From the NCBI GenBank assembly GCA_945859605.1, contig OX243817.1:28471888-28535887 (forward strand): a stretch of DNA of 64,000 nucleotides, in the 5' to 3' direction. Of the stretch, positions 1-13,600 are shown in pieces. Below the pieces are notes generated by a model. The model was not told the DNA's origin. It did no database searches and worked only from the letters and a program-made list of their open reading frames with translations. Position numbers and translations under genes: made by a program. The stretch is from Lumbricus rubellus. Taxonomy: Eukaryota > Annelida > Clitellata > Crassiclitellata > Lumbricidae. The first letter of the stretch is position 1; the number at the start of each line of letters is the position of its first letter.

Positions 1-1583
1 AAATACATAAAAGCGTCTAATCAGTTATCGAAGCGCAGGATTTGTCACTTTCGAACTTTCTATTTACGCATACTTACTGGATATTTTCCATCATTTATAA
101 TTATTTACTAAACCTTTTATTTAGATTTCGCGTTGATCACTTACTTGCTGAGCGCACTGCATCATGGGATGCGTTTTATAGGTCGCAGCGCTCTATTTCA
201 GCAATTTCTTGGTCAGCCATACTGTTTACATGAACAGGACCGCAGTCTGCCCAATTACCACGTCAAATATTTCATCATTCACTTAACTGCGCTCAATAGT
301 CGATATCTTACCGGATTTTTCAGTAGTTTCTGTAGTTTGAATCGTTGAACATCAGCTGCAGTCCTCGGAACGATAACATTCTTCGTTTCCTTGTCATCAG
401 ACGCCATTTTTATTTAGCTTCAAATACGAAGATTTTGTCAAAAACTGCAGTATTCGCTATTCGCTCAATAATAAACTAATTATAGTTATGCCAGGCTTTC
501 TGCTTCTTTCTTCTATTTTAAAGAACCAAACTGTTTAACATTAAAATGTTCTTAAAATAAATCAACGTTAAACAAAAACGGTACGAAAATCTCGATTTCC
601 TCGCCAATCAGTTCAGCATAAACATTGACTTCATAGATCATGATCGTTATTCGTATATAAGTAAGTAAGTAAGTAATTCGAGGTAGTAACTGTTTCGAGT
701 TATTATTATAGAACTTTTTAATAACTGTAATGATTTTACCAGAGTTTTTCATTTTGTTGAATATATGATAATTCTAATTATTATGATCTCCGTTTTCTTC
801 GTTCTAGTATTGTTTTCAAGTATTTTAACACTTAAAATTCCTTTGTCTGATAGGCTAATGGTATGAAAATATTGTGCTTATGACATTCGAGACATCTAGT
901 TTTTGGGGAAAGGGAATTGCAAAGCTTTGTGGTGTTATCTTTGATGAGTTTGACTGTTGTGACGACAAGTCCACTGACAAGGAGATGGATAAATAAAACA
1001 GCCTAAATTGCATGACGCCTTTAATTCTGTACGGTCCATGGTCAATATTTTTTCATGATAGCTGATCTTCTATGGCGTCATGCCCCCAATTTACCTTCGA
1101 GAGTTACATGTAGGCCTATACTGTCTCACGTTGGGCACCAAATTTGGGTATCCAAGGACGTCGTCCCCTATAGGCCTACTCGATCTTTGCTCGATCTGCC
1201 GTAAAGAGATAGAGTCCATGCACTACTTGTTCCATTTGAAGCTTTGCTAGTAGGTCTGCTGCAACTATGAAGAATCAATTAGCCCTCTCTGTTGTTGGCC
1301 AAGGCCTAAAGGTCTGCAATGGCCTTCCTTTATTTTATTTATTTAGATAATTAGATTTATTTAGTTCATACACCAACGAACTGACGCGAAATAGGCCTAC
1401 GCACGATTTGCAATGTATCCAGGTCGTTGGTTTTATGGTCTTTGGATTTTCGGGTTTTTTAGATGACATCGGAAGTACTTTGATACGATTTACCAACAAT
1501 GTTAAGCGTTGCGCGAAAGATTTCGTGATTTAACGTTTAAAATTGAAAGAATTAACTGAGGAAAGTTTACGTTGTTGCTGAAG
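1..1583. other. Upstream region of PAF1, no gene recognised
   Basis: I see no convincing coding exon here. The sequence is AT-rich with several TAGGCCTA-like words and a short TAAG microsatellite near 660. A small fold-back lies at about 1004-1094, where the ends AAATTG..GCATGACGCC are inverted. The PAF1 promoter should be in the last few hundred bases before 1584, but no TATA box or other core element can be assigned with confidence. Confidence 0.5.
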
Positions 1584-1591
1584 ATGGCGCC
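1581..1591 (+). promoter_or_regulatory. YY1-like motif overlapping the PAF1 start codon
   Basis: The start codon is embedded in AAGATGGCGCC, which differs at one base from the YY1 consensus AAGATGGCGGC. YY1 sites that overlap the first codon are known in animal housekeeping genes. The motif is read directly from the sequence; its regulatory role here is inferred. Confidence 0.35.
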
Positions 1592-1645
1592 TACTATTAA
1601 TCAAGAAGCCAGACTGGCTAGAAATAGAGGCTCGAATGAAAAACG
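1584..1645 (+). CDS. PAF1: PAF1 exon 1
   Basis: It codes for residues 1-20 plus two bases of Arg21. The start was chosen because M-A-P-T-I matches the conserved PAF1 N-terminus and the exon ends in a good donor (CG|GTAATT). It splices in frame to 6938. Confidence 0.85.
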
Positions 1646-4600
1646 GTAATTTGTTTCGAGTTCTTGAGAACTTGTTTTGGTAACATTATTTTGCTTTTCT
1701 CGATAGTCTGCTAGATGTCGCTAGATGTAGCATGCCTCGAAATTTAATAGAGGTGAAATCGTGTCACTGTTAAGTATTGGAATAGCGTAATTTGTCACCC
1801 TGTATAGTGGAGTGGGTTGTGGAGTGGAATAACTCCCAAGACTGAGTGCCTGTGCTTATAAACAATATGGCCGACCCCCGATTTCGCTCAAATAATCTAC
1901 CAGCCACATGGCATCGCATAGGAATTTACAGGAGCCTATGGCAGTGCTACGTTGAAGCTCTCCCAAAATGAAGTCTACCCGAATAGTAGAACAGGAATAA
2001 GGCTTTTGACTCATTTGACCAGTACAGCCTTGATCTTCGCTCATTCAAATCAAAAAATCAAATCAAATATTTATTTATTTCCTTGGAGCATATCAAACAC
2101 AACCTGAACATAGTGCAACTTAACTAGACAACGTGTTCGTACTGTCTGGCAAACATATTAATATAACACATTTGAAAGGAAAATTATCAGAAGCACATTT
2201 AATTGTATCAACCAGGAAAGGGGAAGACCCAGAAGGGGCACTAGCCCCGCTGGGAAGGGCCCACCCTATAGCTCAGCTTAATGTTGGTTGTACAGAAACA
2301 GAACATAGTAACTATGCTGTTAATACTGAAGATGATGATAACTCGACATTTAATAGAACAACATGCAATCCTATGAGAGACCGACAAATAGAGAAAAAAA
2401 CACAAAAACACAAAAAACAAACAAGCTAGATGCATTCAATCACGTTCCCTTAGATTAATATGGTCTCTCCAGCGCTTCTTGAATTGCGAGTATGTAGGTA
2501 AAGACTGAATACTTATGGGTATTGCATTCCAAATTTTTGGTCCACTGCAATATATTGAGAATCTACGATAATTTGTACGTGCATAAGACACACTCAGACC
2601 CTTGCTCACTCTTGTGTTATGGTCATGTACATCAACAATTCTGGTAAAAGAGTTCGAGAAAACTTCAGGTAGCATACCCTTTACAAACTTATACATAAAA
2701 TTGCCCACCAAATAGTAATTCTTGTTTTCAAATTTCATAATATTATACTCTTCAAATCTATCCGCTGTGTGTGCCCCTCTATGATCACCAGCTATAACTC
2801 TAATCGCTCTTTTTTGTAAGAGCACAAGGCATTTTAACCTCGTCGAATAGTTAGCAGCCCAGACAATATTACCATAATCAAAATATGGATTAATTAACGT
2901 ATAGTATAAGTTTTTACGGATGTGTACCGGGAGTAGGTGTGATATTCTTGCCAGAATTCCAAGATTCCTTGCAACTTTATTGGCAATTATATTAATGTGT
3001 TCTGTCCATGTTAAGCACTCGTCTACATAGACTCCTAGAAACTTTACAGAACGAGTTTGTACAAGAGAAATCCCATCAACTGACAAGTCTATCTGATGAC
3101 CTTGAAGACTCTTATTTGGCGAACGAAATACAATAAAGCATGATTTCTTTACATTAAGAGAAAGTCTATTAGTCCTGAACCAGCATGCTAATTTGGCCAG
3201 TTCTGAGTTTATTATTTCCACTAACGTGGTCAAGGACTCGTGAGAGCAGAAAACATTCGTGTCGTCTGCAAATAAAATAAATTTGATCATAGTAGATACA
3301 TTAGGTAGGTCATTTATGTACAATAAAAACAACAGAGGGCCAAGGTTAGAGCCTTGTGGGACCCCAACTCTTACAGGTTTCCGAGAAGATAACGCCCCAT
3401 TACACATCACCTGCTGATACCTATGTTCCAGATAACTTTTAAACCATAAGAGGGTTATTCCCCTTACACCATAATTTTCAAGCTTACTCAGTAAGACATT
3501 GTGGTCAACCGTGTCAAAGGCTTTTGCAAGGTCCAGAAATATGCCGATAGAATATTTGTTCGTGTCTATTGCCTTGGATATAAGATCCTGCATATTAATT
3601 AGGGACATATCAGTTGAATGACCTGGACGAAATCCATGCTGTAGGGGATACAATATATTCATTTTATTTATGTAGTCGTTAAGTCTCTGGCACATGGCTT
3701 TTTCTAAAATTTTACCAAAGTATGGTAGTATCGATATCGGTCTATAATTGGACATTTCCTGCTTATCTCCCTGTTTAAATATTGGTGTTATTTTTGCAAC
3801 CTTTAGGGCTGGTGGAACAATACCCGTCATGAAAGAACAGTTGATAATATTCGATAATATATCAGCAATAGATTCAATAGAATTTTTAGCTACTAGTGGG
3901 TCAATCTCGTCTGGACCCATGCTTCGAGTAAATTTCATAGATTTTACAATAGCAACAATTTCATATGGGTTAGTCAAGGTGACTGCAAAAGATCCTAGAA
4001 GTGGGGGATTTAAAAATTCCTTAACAGTTTTTTCTCCTGCAGGTATTTTATCAGCAAGTGTCTGGCCAACCCCTGCAAAGTAACCGTTAAATGCATGTGC
4101 AATCTTTTTAGAATCATCAACTGTAAGCCCATTTATGTTTAGAGAGTCTACAAGAGTGGCCTTGGGTTGCCCATTGATCAGTGACTTTATGACATCCCAA
4201 GTTTTTTTCAGGTTCTGCGTATACTTGAGAAACTCCTCCGAATAGTATAATCTTTCTGCATTAATCCTAGTCTGTTTAAACTTATTCCGGTATTGCTTAT
4301 ATTTATCCTTATTCTCACTTGTGGGCGACTTTAAGTATTTTAAATACAACTTATCCTTTTTCTTACACGACTTTAGTAGTCCTAATGTCATCCATGGCTT
4401 TTGTGGGCCATCTTTATGATTCTTTGGATTACCTGCCCGATGGAAAGTTTCATCATAGTATTTTCTATATATAGAAATAAATATGTCATATGCAAGCGTG
4501 GGGTTACTGTTGGTAATTGCATCTTTAACTGGGCTCCAATTGGCCTCATTTAGGGATTCAGAAAATTGAGTCATCAGTTTATCATTAATTACTCTACGCT

Positions 4601-7600
4601 TAGCATTAATTTTTACACATCTGGAGGGTATTCCATTTCCAAACCATATCATAATTGGTAAGTGATCAGATATATCATTTATTAAAATTAGAGGGCAAAC
4701 AACTTCCTGCCAAAAATTAGTATAAATATTATCTATAAGTGTAGCTGAGATATCTGTAATTCTAGTAGGTCTATCAATTGCAGGGAGAAAGCGCGAAGCT
4801 GTCATAATATTCAGAAAATCTTGAGTAGGGGCATGTTCATTAATTTTCAAAAGGTCTATATTAAAGTCACCAAGCAGAATTACCTTTCTGTTCCCCTTAG
4901 AAAGCTCAGGAAGTACTAGATTCAAGTCATCATTAAATTCATTGATAGGCTGCCCAGGAGCACGATAAATAACCCCTACCACAAGGTCCGGTCCCTTAGG
5001 TTGGTTTATGCTTACAAATAAACTTTCATGAGATGTACTAGAAATTGAATCATTACGTTCCAGAACCTTAAAGTTGATATTCTCTTTTATAAGGAAGGCC
5101 ACTCCACCCCCAGTACGTCCACATCTTGAATTAAGAACACTTTTGTAGCCAGGTATAAAAAGCAAGCTGTCAGTTTTCTCATCCAGCCAAGTCTCTGTAA
5201 GAGCAACAACATCAACCATAGCCTGGGTTAACAACAGTTGCAACTCTGGCATCTTAGATGCGATACTTCTACAGTTTACATGCAACACAGCGGAAAGATC
5301 TTTATACTGGTGAAACCTATCGTAAAGTAGTGAAGGAGCAACATAACTCGCATGGAGTTGACTATCGTTGAAAAAATTAGCATCCGGATCTATTTCCTCA
5401 TTGTTAAGGAGAGACCTTCGATCATCTGTATCCAGATTAAGGTTCAGTTTTGGGAGTGAGTTCAACTGATCCGTTCTAGAAACTCCTTGTGGAGGGTCAG
5501 ATATTCCCTTCAAGAATTCTCTCTGGTCTACTAGGTGATTAAATGGAAATATATCAGTTATACAATTAGAGCAGTACCAGGGGTATTCATCAGTACAGCC
5601 TTGACCTTCGCCCATTTGACCAGTACAGCCTTGACCTTCGCCCATTTGACCAGTACAGCCTTGACCTTCGTCCATTTGACCAATACAGCCTTAAAAATTG
5701 AGTGCCCGCACAGTTTGACCAATACTAGCCTTACTTTTTCATATTCAGCCAATATAGCCTTACTTTTTCGAAACTGCAAATAAGATGGAGAGAACCAACT
5801 GAATAATAATAATAGGCCTATTATAGTCTGATTGTGATTGATTATGTATGTATGTATGTATGTATGTATGTATGTATGTATGTATGTATGTATGTAGACC
5901 TATGTCGCTATGTCTGAAAATACGTCTAACGTATGTTTTTAAACACGTCGAAAAACACGTCGAAAAACACGTCGAAAAACACGTCGAAAAACACGTCGTA
6001 GTTCACTCACGCTCTTACATCACACAGGCATGAGTTGCCATTGCATTGACAATTAACGATGATGATCTCGTTGTCGATCAAACTAACATCACACGGGGGT
6101 GAGTTGCCATTGCGCCGACGACGAACGACGATGGTCTCACCCGGCCCTTGTTGTCGATCCGGCTGTGGATTCTTGCATGAGCATTCATCGTCGTAGCATT
6201 CGCGGGTGTGGGCGTCAATTTTAGCAATGAACTTCGCTATCCACCGTCTTGTAAAATATGCATGCTTGCCGCTGCGCTCGGCGATTTTTCGTAATTCAGT
6301 AACAGTTTTCTTCGAGTAGTCCATTTTGTATACGCCGGAGAAAATTTTTTACTTTTTTTACTTTTTTTACTTTTTTTACTTTTTTACTTTTTTTACTTTT
6401 TTTACTTTTTTTACTTTTTTACGACAGACATCGAATTTGAAAAAGTAAGGCTAGTTTTGGTCAAACTGTGCAGGCACTCAATTTTTAAGGCTGTATTGGT
6501 CAAATGGACGAAACTGAAGGCTGTACTGGTCAAATGGGCGAAGGTCAAGGCTGTACTGGTCAAATGGGCGAAGGTCAAGGCTGTACTGGTCAAATGAGCG
6601 AAGATCAAGGCTGTACTGGTCAAATGAGTCAAAAGCCTTATTCCTGTTCTACTCCGAATCCCTAATTAATACACGAAAAATACAGTTTAGTAGGATTTTA
6701 AAGACGTTACAATGATTTGTCAGTATGCCAGCTATGCTTGTCAGTATCTCTAGTATCATGTTGGATGCCTTGAGCAGTTAGTTTGATTCACACTACAATG
6801 TAGGCTTTAGTCAAGTTTTTTTTCTGGTCTCATTCCTTCACTTTTCTACAACTATCTCTGCATGCCCAAACACGATGTTTTGCTTTGTTTTTCGAATGCA
6901 TTAATTTTCTGTTGTTATCTGTGTTTGAACTCTTCAGATCAGAACTTGTTTGTCGGGTAAAGTATAACAATACGCTGCCTGACATTCCTTTCGATGCTAA
7001 GTATATCATCTATCCGTTTGAAGCAAACAGGTAATTTCTCTTTAAATGCCTTAAGTCTGTTTAACAAAATTCGAATAAAACTTGATTCGTACATGACGAT
7101 GCATCCTTGGTCTAACGAAAGGAAAGATTTCTTTATCTTTGGTCGCTGGTCACAGATTTTTTTATTCTGCTGCACAAAGTGGCATGGTCGTCTCGACCCA
7201 AGCTTCCTTCATCCAGCATAGAAGTTTTGCGGATGTTATTTCGTCTTTTTGGAATAAGCTGCACTCTGTAATCTGTGACTTGAACTATTCTTTCCTTTCT
7301 TTTTCTTACATTTTTTAGCTCTGAAAACCATTTTATTTGATCAATTTAACGTGCTTTCAGGTTCTGAGTGACTTTACCTTGTTAATCTTGAAGTGCTCAC
7401 ATATTTAGTAATTATCGAATAAATGTACATTTTGCTTTCTTAATCAAACTCATATCATACTTAAAATAGAGAAATGCAGGACATTTAGGAGTTTCGACAA
7501 CCATAACATTGGTTCAAATTTGATCATATAATGTGTAAAAATTGTAACATTGATATCTTTGATTTAGGTAATATTAAATCTAAGGATTCTTGATAGTATA

Positions 7601-10600
7601 GTGACTAGCATACTACACGGTCAGTTGAGAAGTCGGGGGTTCAAAATCACGCACATGGCGCAGACACCTGGTCGCCTGCCGTTGTACGCCATGGCTAAGA
7701 ACGCGAAGCTGCTAACACTTCAATACACATGGTTGCCTCAGGACTAGCTTAACTCTTTAATGCCGAAGGGTATAGGATTTCCCATACCATTTACTACCAT
7801 CTCGGCATTAAAGGGTTAAGGAACATCTCTTCTACTAAAGCAATCAAGTTGCAATTTTGCTACTACTCTACCAACGCTTACCATGTCATGATATATTTTG
7901 TTTGTATTTGTTTGTATGTATGTGCACTTGTTATAGCGCCCCTTCAAGCTCTCTCTACTCAGAGGCGCTCCCGATGCAGAGCGGACACTGCATCGGAGTT
8001 TCACGCCGAAGCGCTGAGCAATTGTAAGTGAAGGACTTGCTCAAGGTCCTTACGCGGGGAGGTGGATTCGAACCTCGGACCTTCCGGCTCCAAGGCAACG
8101 ACGCCACCACTAGACCACCGCGCCCCACAATATATATGTATATATATATATGAAGTATATCAGGATATATATATATATATATATATATGAAAAATGCTTT
8201 AAGTCTTGTCTATTAATTATTACAATTTTGTCTTCTTTGTCCAGATATGTTCAGTATAACCCCACATCTCTGGAGAGGAGCTATAAATTTGAATTGCTGA
8301 CTGAGCATGACCTTGGTGTACCGATTGACCTGATCGATCCTGAGGCATACAGCATTGACCCAAATGGTGAGGCAGTTCAGGCAACTCAGTATGTCAGATA
8401 GGTTTTATCAGTGACCACTATTCCAGTACAAACAGCTATGGTCCAAAGTTAAATTTCCAGGCATTTTTCTGATGTGAGAACTGGTGGTATTGTAGTTTCA
8501 GATTACCAGATACCAGGGCCGAATTTGAGCAGAGTGAGGCCCTAAGCAATTTAAATTATGAGGCCCTCTTTAAGTATATTCCTAATGCACATTGCGCCAA
8601 TAATCCATGTCTGTAATGCAGTGGCTCCCAACCTTTTTGACTTCAGGGCCACTTGTTCTAAGTTGGAGGACACGAGGGCCACTTTTTCTAAGTTGAAGGA
8701 CATTAGGGGGTCACATGGCTAACAATTGCTTAGTTGGATTACATGTAAATCTCGCCCTGCCAGATTCCCACTTTCTGTCTGGCAAATGGGCTTCTTGCTT
8801 AAATGATTTTAAATATTGTATTTCTTGAATTCAGTTTTGTGTGTGTTATAAATACTGTGTTGTTCATTTTCTTAATAATTTACAGCACCATTGAATGTTG
8901 AGGATGAGTACCTGCTGGAGGATGAGATCAATATTCCTATTGATGCTAAAAGGTAATCCTTACAGAAATTGCCTTTGACATTTAGACAAAGATTTGCTAT
9001 CAATAAAAGTGACTTGCTCTCTGTTCTGCACTTCTGGCCGTTGCTGTGTATGATAAATTTTTCATATCGTATGAAAGTAGAATTCAGTAGGTTTAGTGAT
9101 TTGTGATTGAAACTTTAGGATGCTAGGATTACTCTGCATTGAGTTAATTCAACTTTGTTTTGTGATCACCGTTGATACAACAGGGATTTGGTTTCTCATT
9201 GGCAACATGTTCTGCAATTTTTAGTGCTTTTGTGTTAGTCGTTTCTTTAAGTACATTTGTAAACGTTTGTGTATTTTTTGTCGATATTCTCCATTCAATT
9301 GAATTTGTGTCATGAATGTTATTCATTGCAATTGCTATCATTCCAGTTATGATATGGTTATTAAGGGGGAAAATTGCTGAGAGGTGATTTAGCTTATTTA
9401 ACTGATCAAGTTTTCTTATAGATTATAAAATAATAAGAACATGGATACTTATTTGATGTCTTAGATTGCCTCGTTTTAAGAACATGGATACTTATTTGAA
9501 GTCTTAGATTGCCTCGTTTTAAGAACATGGATACTTATTTGATGTCTTAGATTGCCTCGTTTTAAGAACATGGATACTTATTTGATGTCTTAGATTGCCT
9601 CGTTTTAAGAACATGGATACTTATTTGATGTCTTAGATTGCCTCGTTTTAAGAACATGGATACTTATTTGATGTCTTAGATTGCCTCGTTTTAAGAACAT
9701 GGATACTTATTTGAAGTCTTAGATTGCCTCGTTTTAAGAACATGGATACTTATTTGATGTCTTAGATTGCCTCGTTTTAAGAACATGGATACTTATTTGA
9801 TGTCTTAGATTGCCTCGTTTTAAGAACATGGATACTTATTTGAAGTCTTAGATTGCCTCGTTTTAAGAACATGGATACTTATTTGATGTCTTAGATTGCC
9901 TCGTTTTAAGAACATGGATACTTATTTGATGTCTTAGATTGCCTCGTTTTAAGAACATGGATACTTATTTGATGTCTTAGATTGCCTCGTTTTAAGAACA
10001 TGGATACTTATTTGAAGTCTTAGATTGCCTCGTTTTAAGAACATGGATACTTATTTGATGTCTTAGATTGCCTCGTTTTAAGAACATGGATACTTATTTG
10101 ATGTCTTAGATTGCCTCGTTTTAAGAACATGGATACTTATTTGAAGTCTTAGATTGCCTCGTTTTAAGAACATGGATACTTATTTGATGTCTTAGATTGC
10201 CTCGTTTTAAGAACATGGATACTTATTTGATGTCTTAGATTGCCTCGTTTTAAGAACATGGATACTTATTTGATGTCTTAGATTGCCTCGTTTTAAGAAC
10301 ATGGATACTTATTTGAAGTCTTAGATTGCCTCGTTTTAAGAACATGGATACTTATTTGAAGTCTTAGATTGCCTCGTTTTAAGAACATGGATACTTATTT
10401 GATGTCTTAGATTGCCTCGTTTTAAGAACATGGATACTTATTTGATGTCTTAGATTGCCTCGTTTTAAGAACATGGATACTTATTTGATGTCTTAGATTG
10501 CCTCGTTTTAAGAACATGGATACTTATTTGAAGTCTTAGATTGCCTCGTTTTAAGAACATGGATACTTATTTGATGTCTTAGATTGCCTCGTTTTAAGAA

Positions 10601-13600
10601 CATGGATACTTATTTGAAGTCTTAGATTGCCTCGTTTTAAGAACATGGATACTTATTTGATGTCTTAGATTGCCTCGTTTTAAGAACATGGATACTTATT
10701 TGATGTCTTAGATTGCCTCGTTTTAAGAACATGGATACTTATTTGATGTCTTAGATTGCCTCGTTTTAAGAACATGGATACTTATTTGATGTCTTAGATT
10801 GCCTCGTTTTAAGAACATGGATACTTATTTGAAGTCTTAGATTGCCTCGTTTTAAGAACATGGATACTTATTTGATGTCTTAGATTGCCTCGTTTTAAGA
10901 ACATGGATACTTATTTGATGTCTTAGATTGCCTCGTTTTAAGAACATGGATACTTATTTGATGTCTTAGATTGCCTCGTTTTAAGAACATGGATACTTAT
11001 TTGATGTCTTAGATTGCCTCGTTTTAAGAACATGGATACTTATTTGAAGTCTTAGATTGCCTCGTTTTAAGAACATGGATACTTATTTGATGTCTTAGAT
11101 TGCCTCGTTTTAAGAACATGGATACTTATTTGATGTCTTAGATTGCCTCGTTTTAAGAACATGGATACTTATTTGAAGTCTTAGATTGCCTCGTTTTAAG
11201 AACATGGATACTTATTTGATGTCTTAGATTGCCTCGTTTTAAGAACATGGATACTTATTTGAAGTCTTAGATTGCCTCGTTTTAAGAACATGGATACTTA
11301 TTTGATGTCTTAGATTGCCTCGTTTTAAGAACATGGATACTTATTTGAAGTCTTAGATTGCCTCGTTTTAAGAACATGGATACTTATTTGATGTCTTAGA
11401 TTGCCTCGTTTTAAGAACATGGATACTTATTTGATGTCTTAGATTGCCTCGTTTTAAGAACATGGATACTTATTTGAAGTCTTAGATTGCCTCGTTTTAA
11501 GAACATGGATACTTATTTGATGTCTTAGATTGCCTCGTTTTAAGAACATGGATACTTATTTGAAGTCTTAGATTGCCTCGTTTTAAGAACATGGATACTT
11601 ATTTGATGTCTTAGATTGCCTCGTTTTAAGAACATGGATACTTATTTGAAGTCTTAGATTGCCTCGTTTTAAGAACATGGATACTTATTTGATGTCTTAG
11701 ATTGCCTCGTTTTAAGAACATGGATACTTATTTGATGTCTTAGATTGCCTCGTTTTAAGAACATGGATACTTATTTGAAGTCTTAGATTGCCTCGTTTTA
11801 AGAACATGGATACTTATTTGATGTCTTAGATTGCCTCGTTTTAAGAACATGGATACTTATTTGATGTCTTAGATTGCCTCGTTTTAAGAACATGGATACT
11901 TATTTGATGTCTTAGATTGCCTCGTTTTAAGAACATGGATACTTATTTGAAGTCTTAGATTGCCTCGTTTTAAGAACATGGATACTTATTTGATGTCTTA
12001 GATTGCCTCGTTTTAAGAACATGGATACTTATTTGATGTCTTAGATTGCCTCGTTTTAAGAACATGGATACTTATTTGAAGTCTTAGATTGCCTCGTTTT
12101 AAGAACATGGATACTTATTTGAAGTCTTAGATTGCCTCGTTTTAAGAACATGGATACTTATTTGATGTCTTAGATTGCCTCGTTTTAAGAACATGGATAC
12201 TTATTTGAAGTCTTAGATTGCCTCGTTTTAAGAACATGGATACTTATTTGATGTCTTAGATTGCCTCGTTTTAAGAACATGGATACTTATTTGAAGTCTT
12301 AGATTGCCTCGTTTTAAGAACATGGATACTTATTTGATGTCTTAGATTGCCTCGTTTTAAGAACATGGATACTTATTTGATGTCTTAGATTGCCTCGTTT
12401 TAAGAACATGGATACTTATTTGATGTCTTAGATTGCCTCGTTTTAAGAACATGGATACTTATTTGATGTCTTAGATTGCCTCGTTTTAAGAACATGGATA
12501 CTTATTTGATGTCTTAGATTGCCTCGTTTTAAGAACATGGATACTTATTTGATGTCTTAGATTGCCTCGTTTTAAGAACATGGATACTTATTTGATGTCT
12601 TAGATTGCCTCGTTTTAAGAACATGGATACTTATTTGATGTCTTAGATTGCCTCGTTTTAAGAACATGGATACTTATTTGATGTCTTAGATTGCCTCGTT
12701 TTAAGAACATGGATACTTATTTGATGTCTTAGATTGCCTCGTTTTAAGAACATGGATACTTATTTGATGTCTTAGATTGCCTCGTTTTAAGAACATGGAT
12801 ACTTATTTGATGTCTTAGATTGCCTCGTTTTAAGAACATGGATACTTATTTGATGTCTTAGATTGCCTCGTTTTAAGAACATGGATACTTATTTGATGTC
12901 TTAGATTGCCTCGTTTTAAGAACATGGATACTTATTTGATGTCTTAGATTGCCTCGTTTTAAGAACATGGATACTTATTTGAAGTCTTAGATTGCCTCGT
13001 TTTAAGAACATGGATACTTATTTGATGTCTTAGATTGCCTCGTTTTAAGAACATGGATACTTATTTGATGTCTTAGATTGCCTCGTTTTAAGAACATGGA
13101 TACTTATTTGATGTCTTAGATTGCCTCGTTTTAAGAACATGGATACTTATTTGAAGTCTTAGATTGCCTCGTTTTAAGAACATGGATACTTATTTGATGT
13201 CTTAGATTGCCTCGTTTTAAGAACATGGATACTTATTTGATGTCTTAGATTGCCTCGTTTTAAGAACATGGATACTTATTTGAAGTCTTAGATTGCCTCG
13301 TTTTAAGAACATGGATACTTATTTGAAGTCTTAGATTGCCTCGTTTTAAGAACATGGATACTTATTTGATGTCTTAGATTGCCTCGTTTTAAGAACATGG
13401 ATACTTATTTGATGTCTTAGATTGCCTCGTTTTAAGAACATGGATACTTATTTGATGTCTTAGATTGCCTCGTTTTAAGAACATGGATACTTATTTGATG
13501 TCTTAGATTGCCTCGTTTTAAGAACATGGATACTTATTTGATGTCTTAGATTGCCTCGTTTTAAGAACATGGATACTTATTTGATGTCTTAGATTGCCTC

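Larger units (their letters stand above)
1985..6653. mobile_element. TIR element with 6-bp TSD in PAF1 intron 1 (Polinton/Maverick-like, non-autonomous)
   Basis: Inverted arms begin AGTAGAACAGG (1985) and end CCTGTTCTACT (6653). They are flanked by the direct repeat CCGAAT at 1979-1984 and 6654-6659. The right arm is 221 bp (6433-6653). The left arm is 217 bp once the inserted LINE (2046-5590) is removed. Each arm contains several copies of a 30-bp tandem unit (GGTCAAGGCTGTACTGGTCA...). Inside are microsatellites and one minus-strand ORF (6007-6324). Long TIRs, an AG terminus and a 6-bp duplication fit Polinton/Maverick structure. However, no polymerase B, integrase, ATPase or capsid gene is present, so this would be a deletion derivative. 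Other superfamilies with 6-bp duplications (IS3EU, Dada) remain possible. Confidence 0.6.

Noticed and set aside
2133..2429. 98-codon + strand ORF
   Set aside because: It lies in the antisense of the LINE 3' region, with no recognisable domain.
3748..4083. 111-codon + strand ORF inside the LINE
   Set aside because: It is the antisense shadow of the LINE reverse-transcriptase frame.
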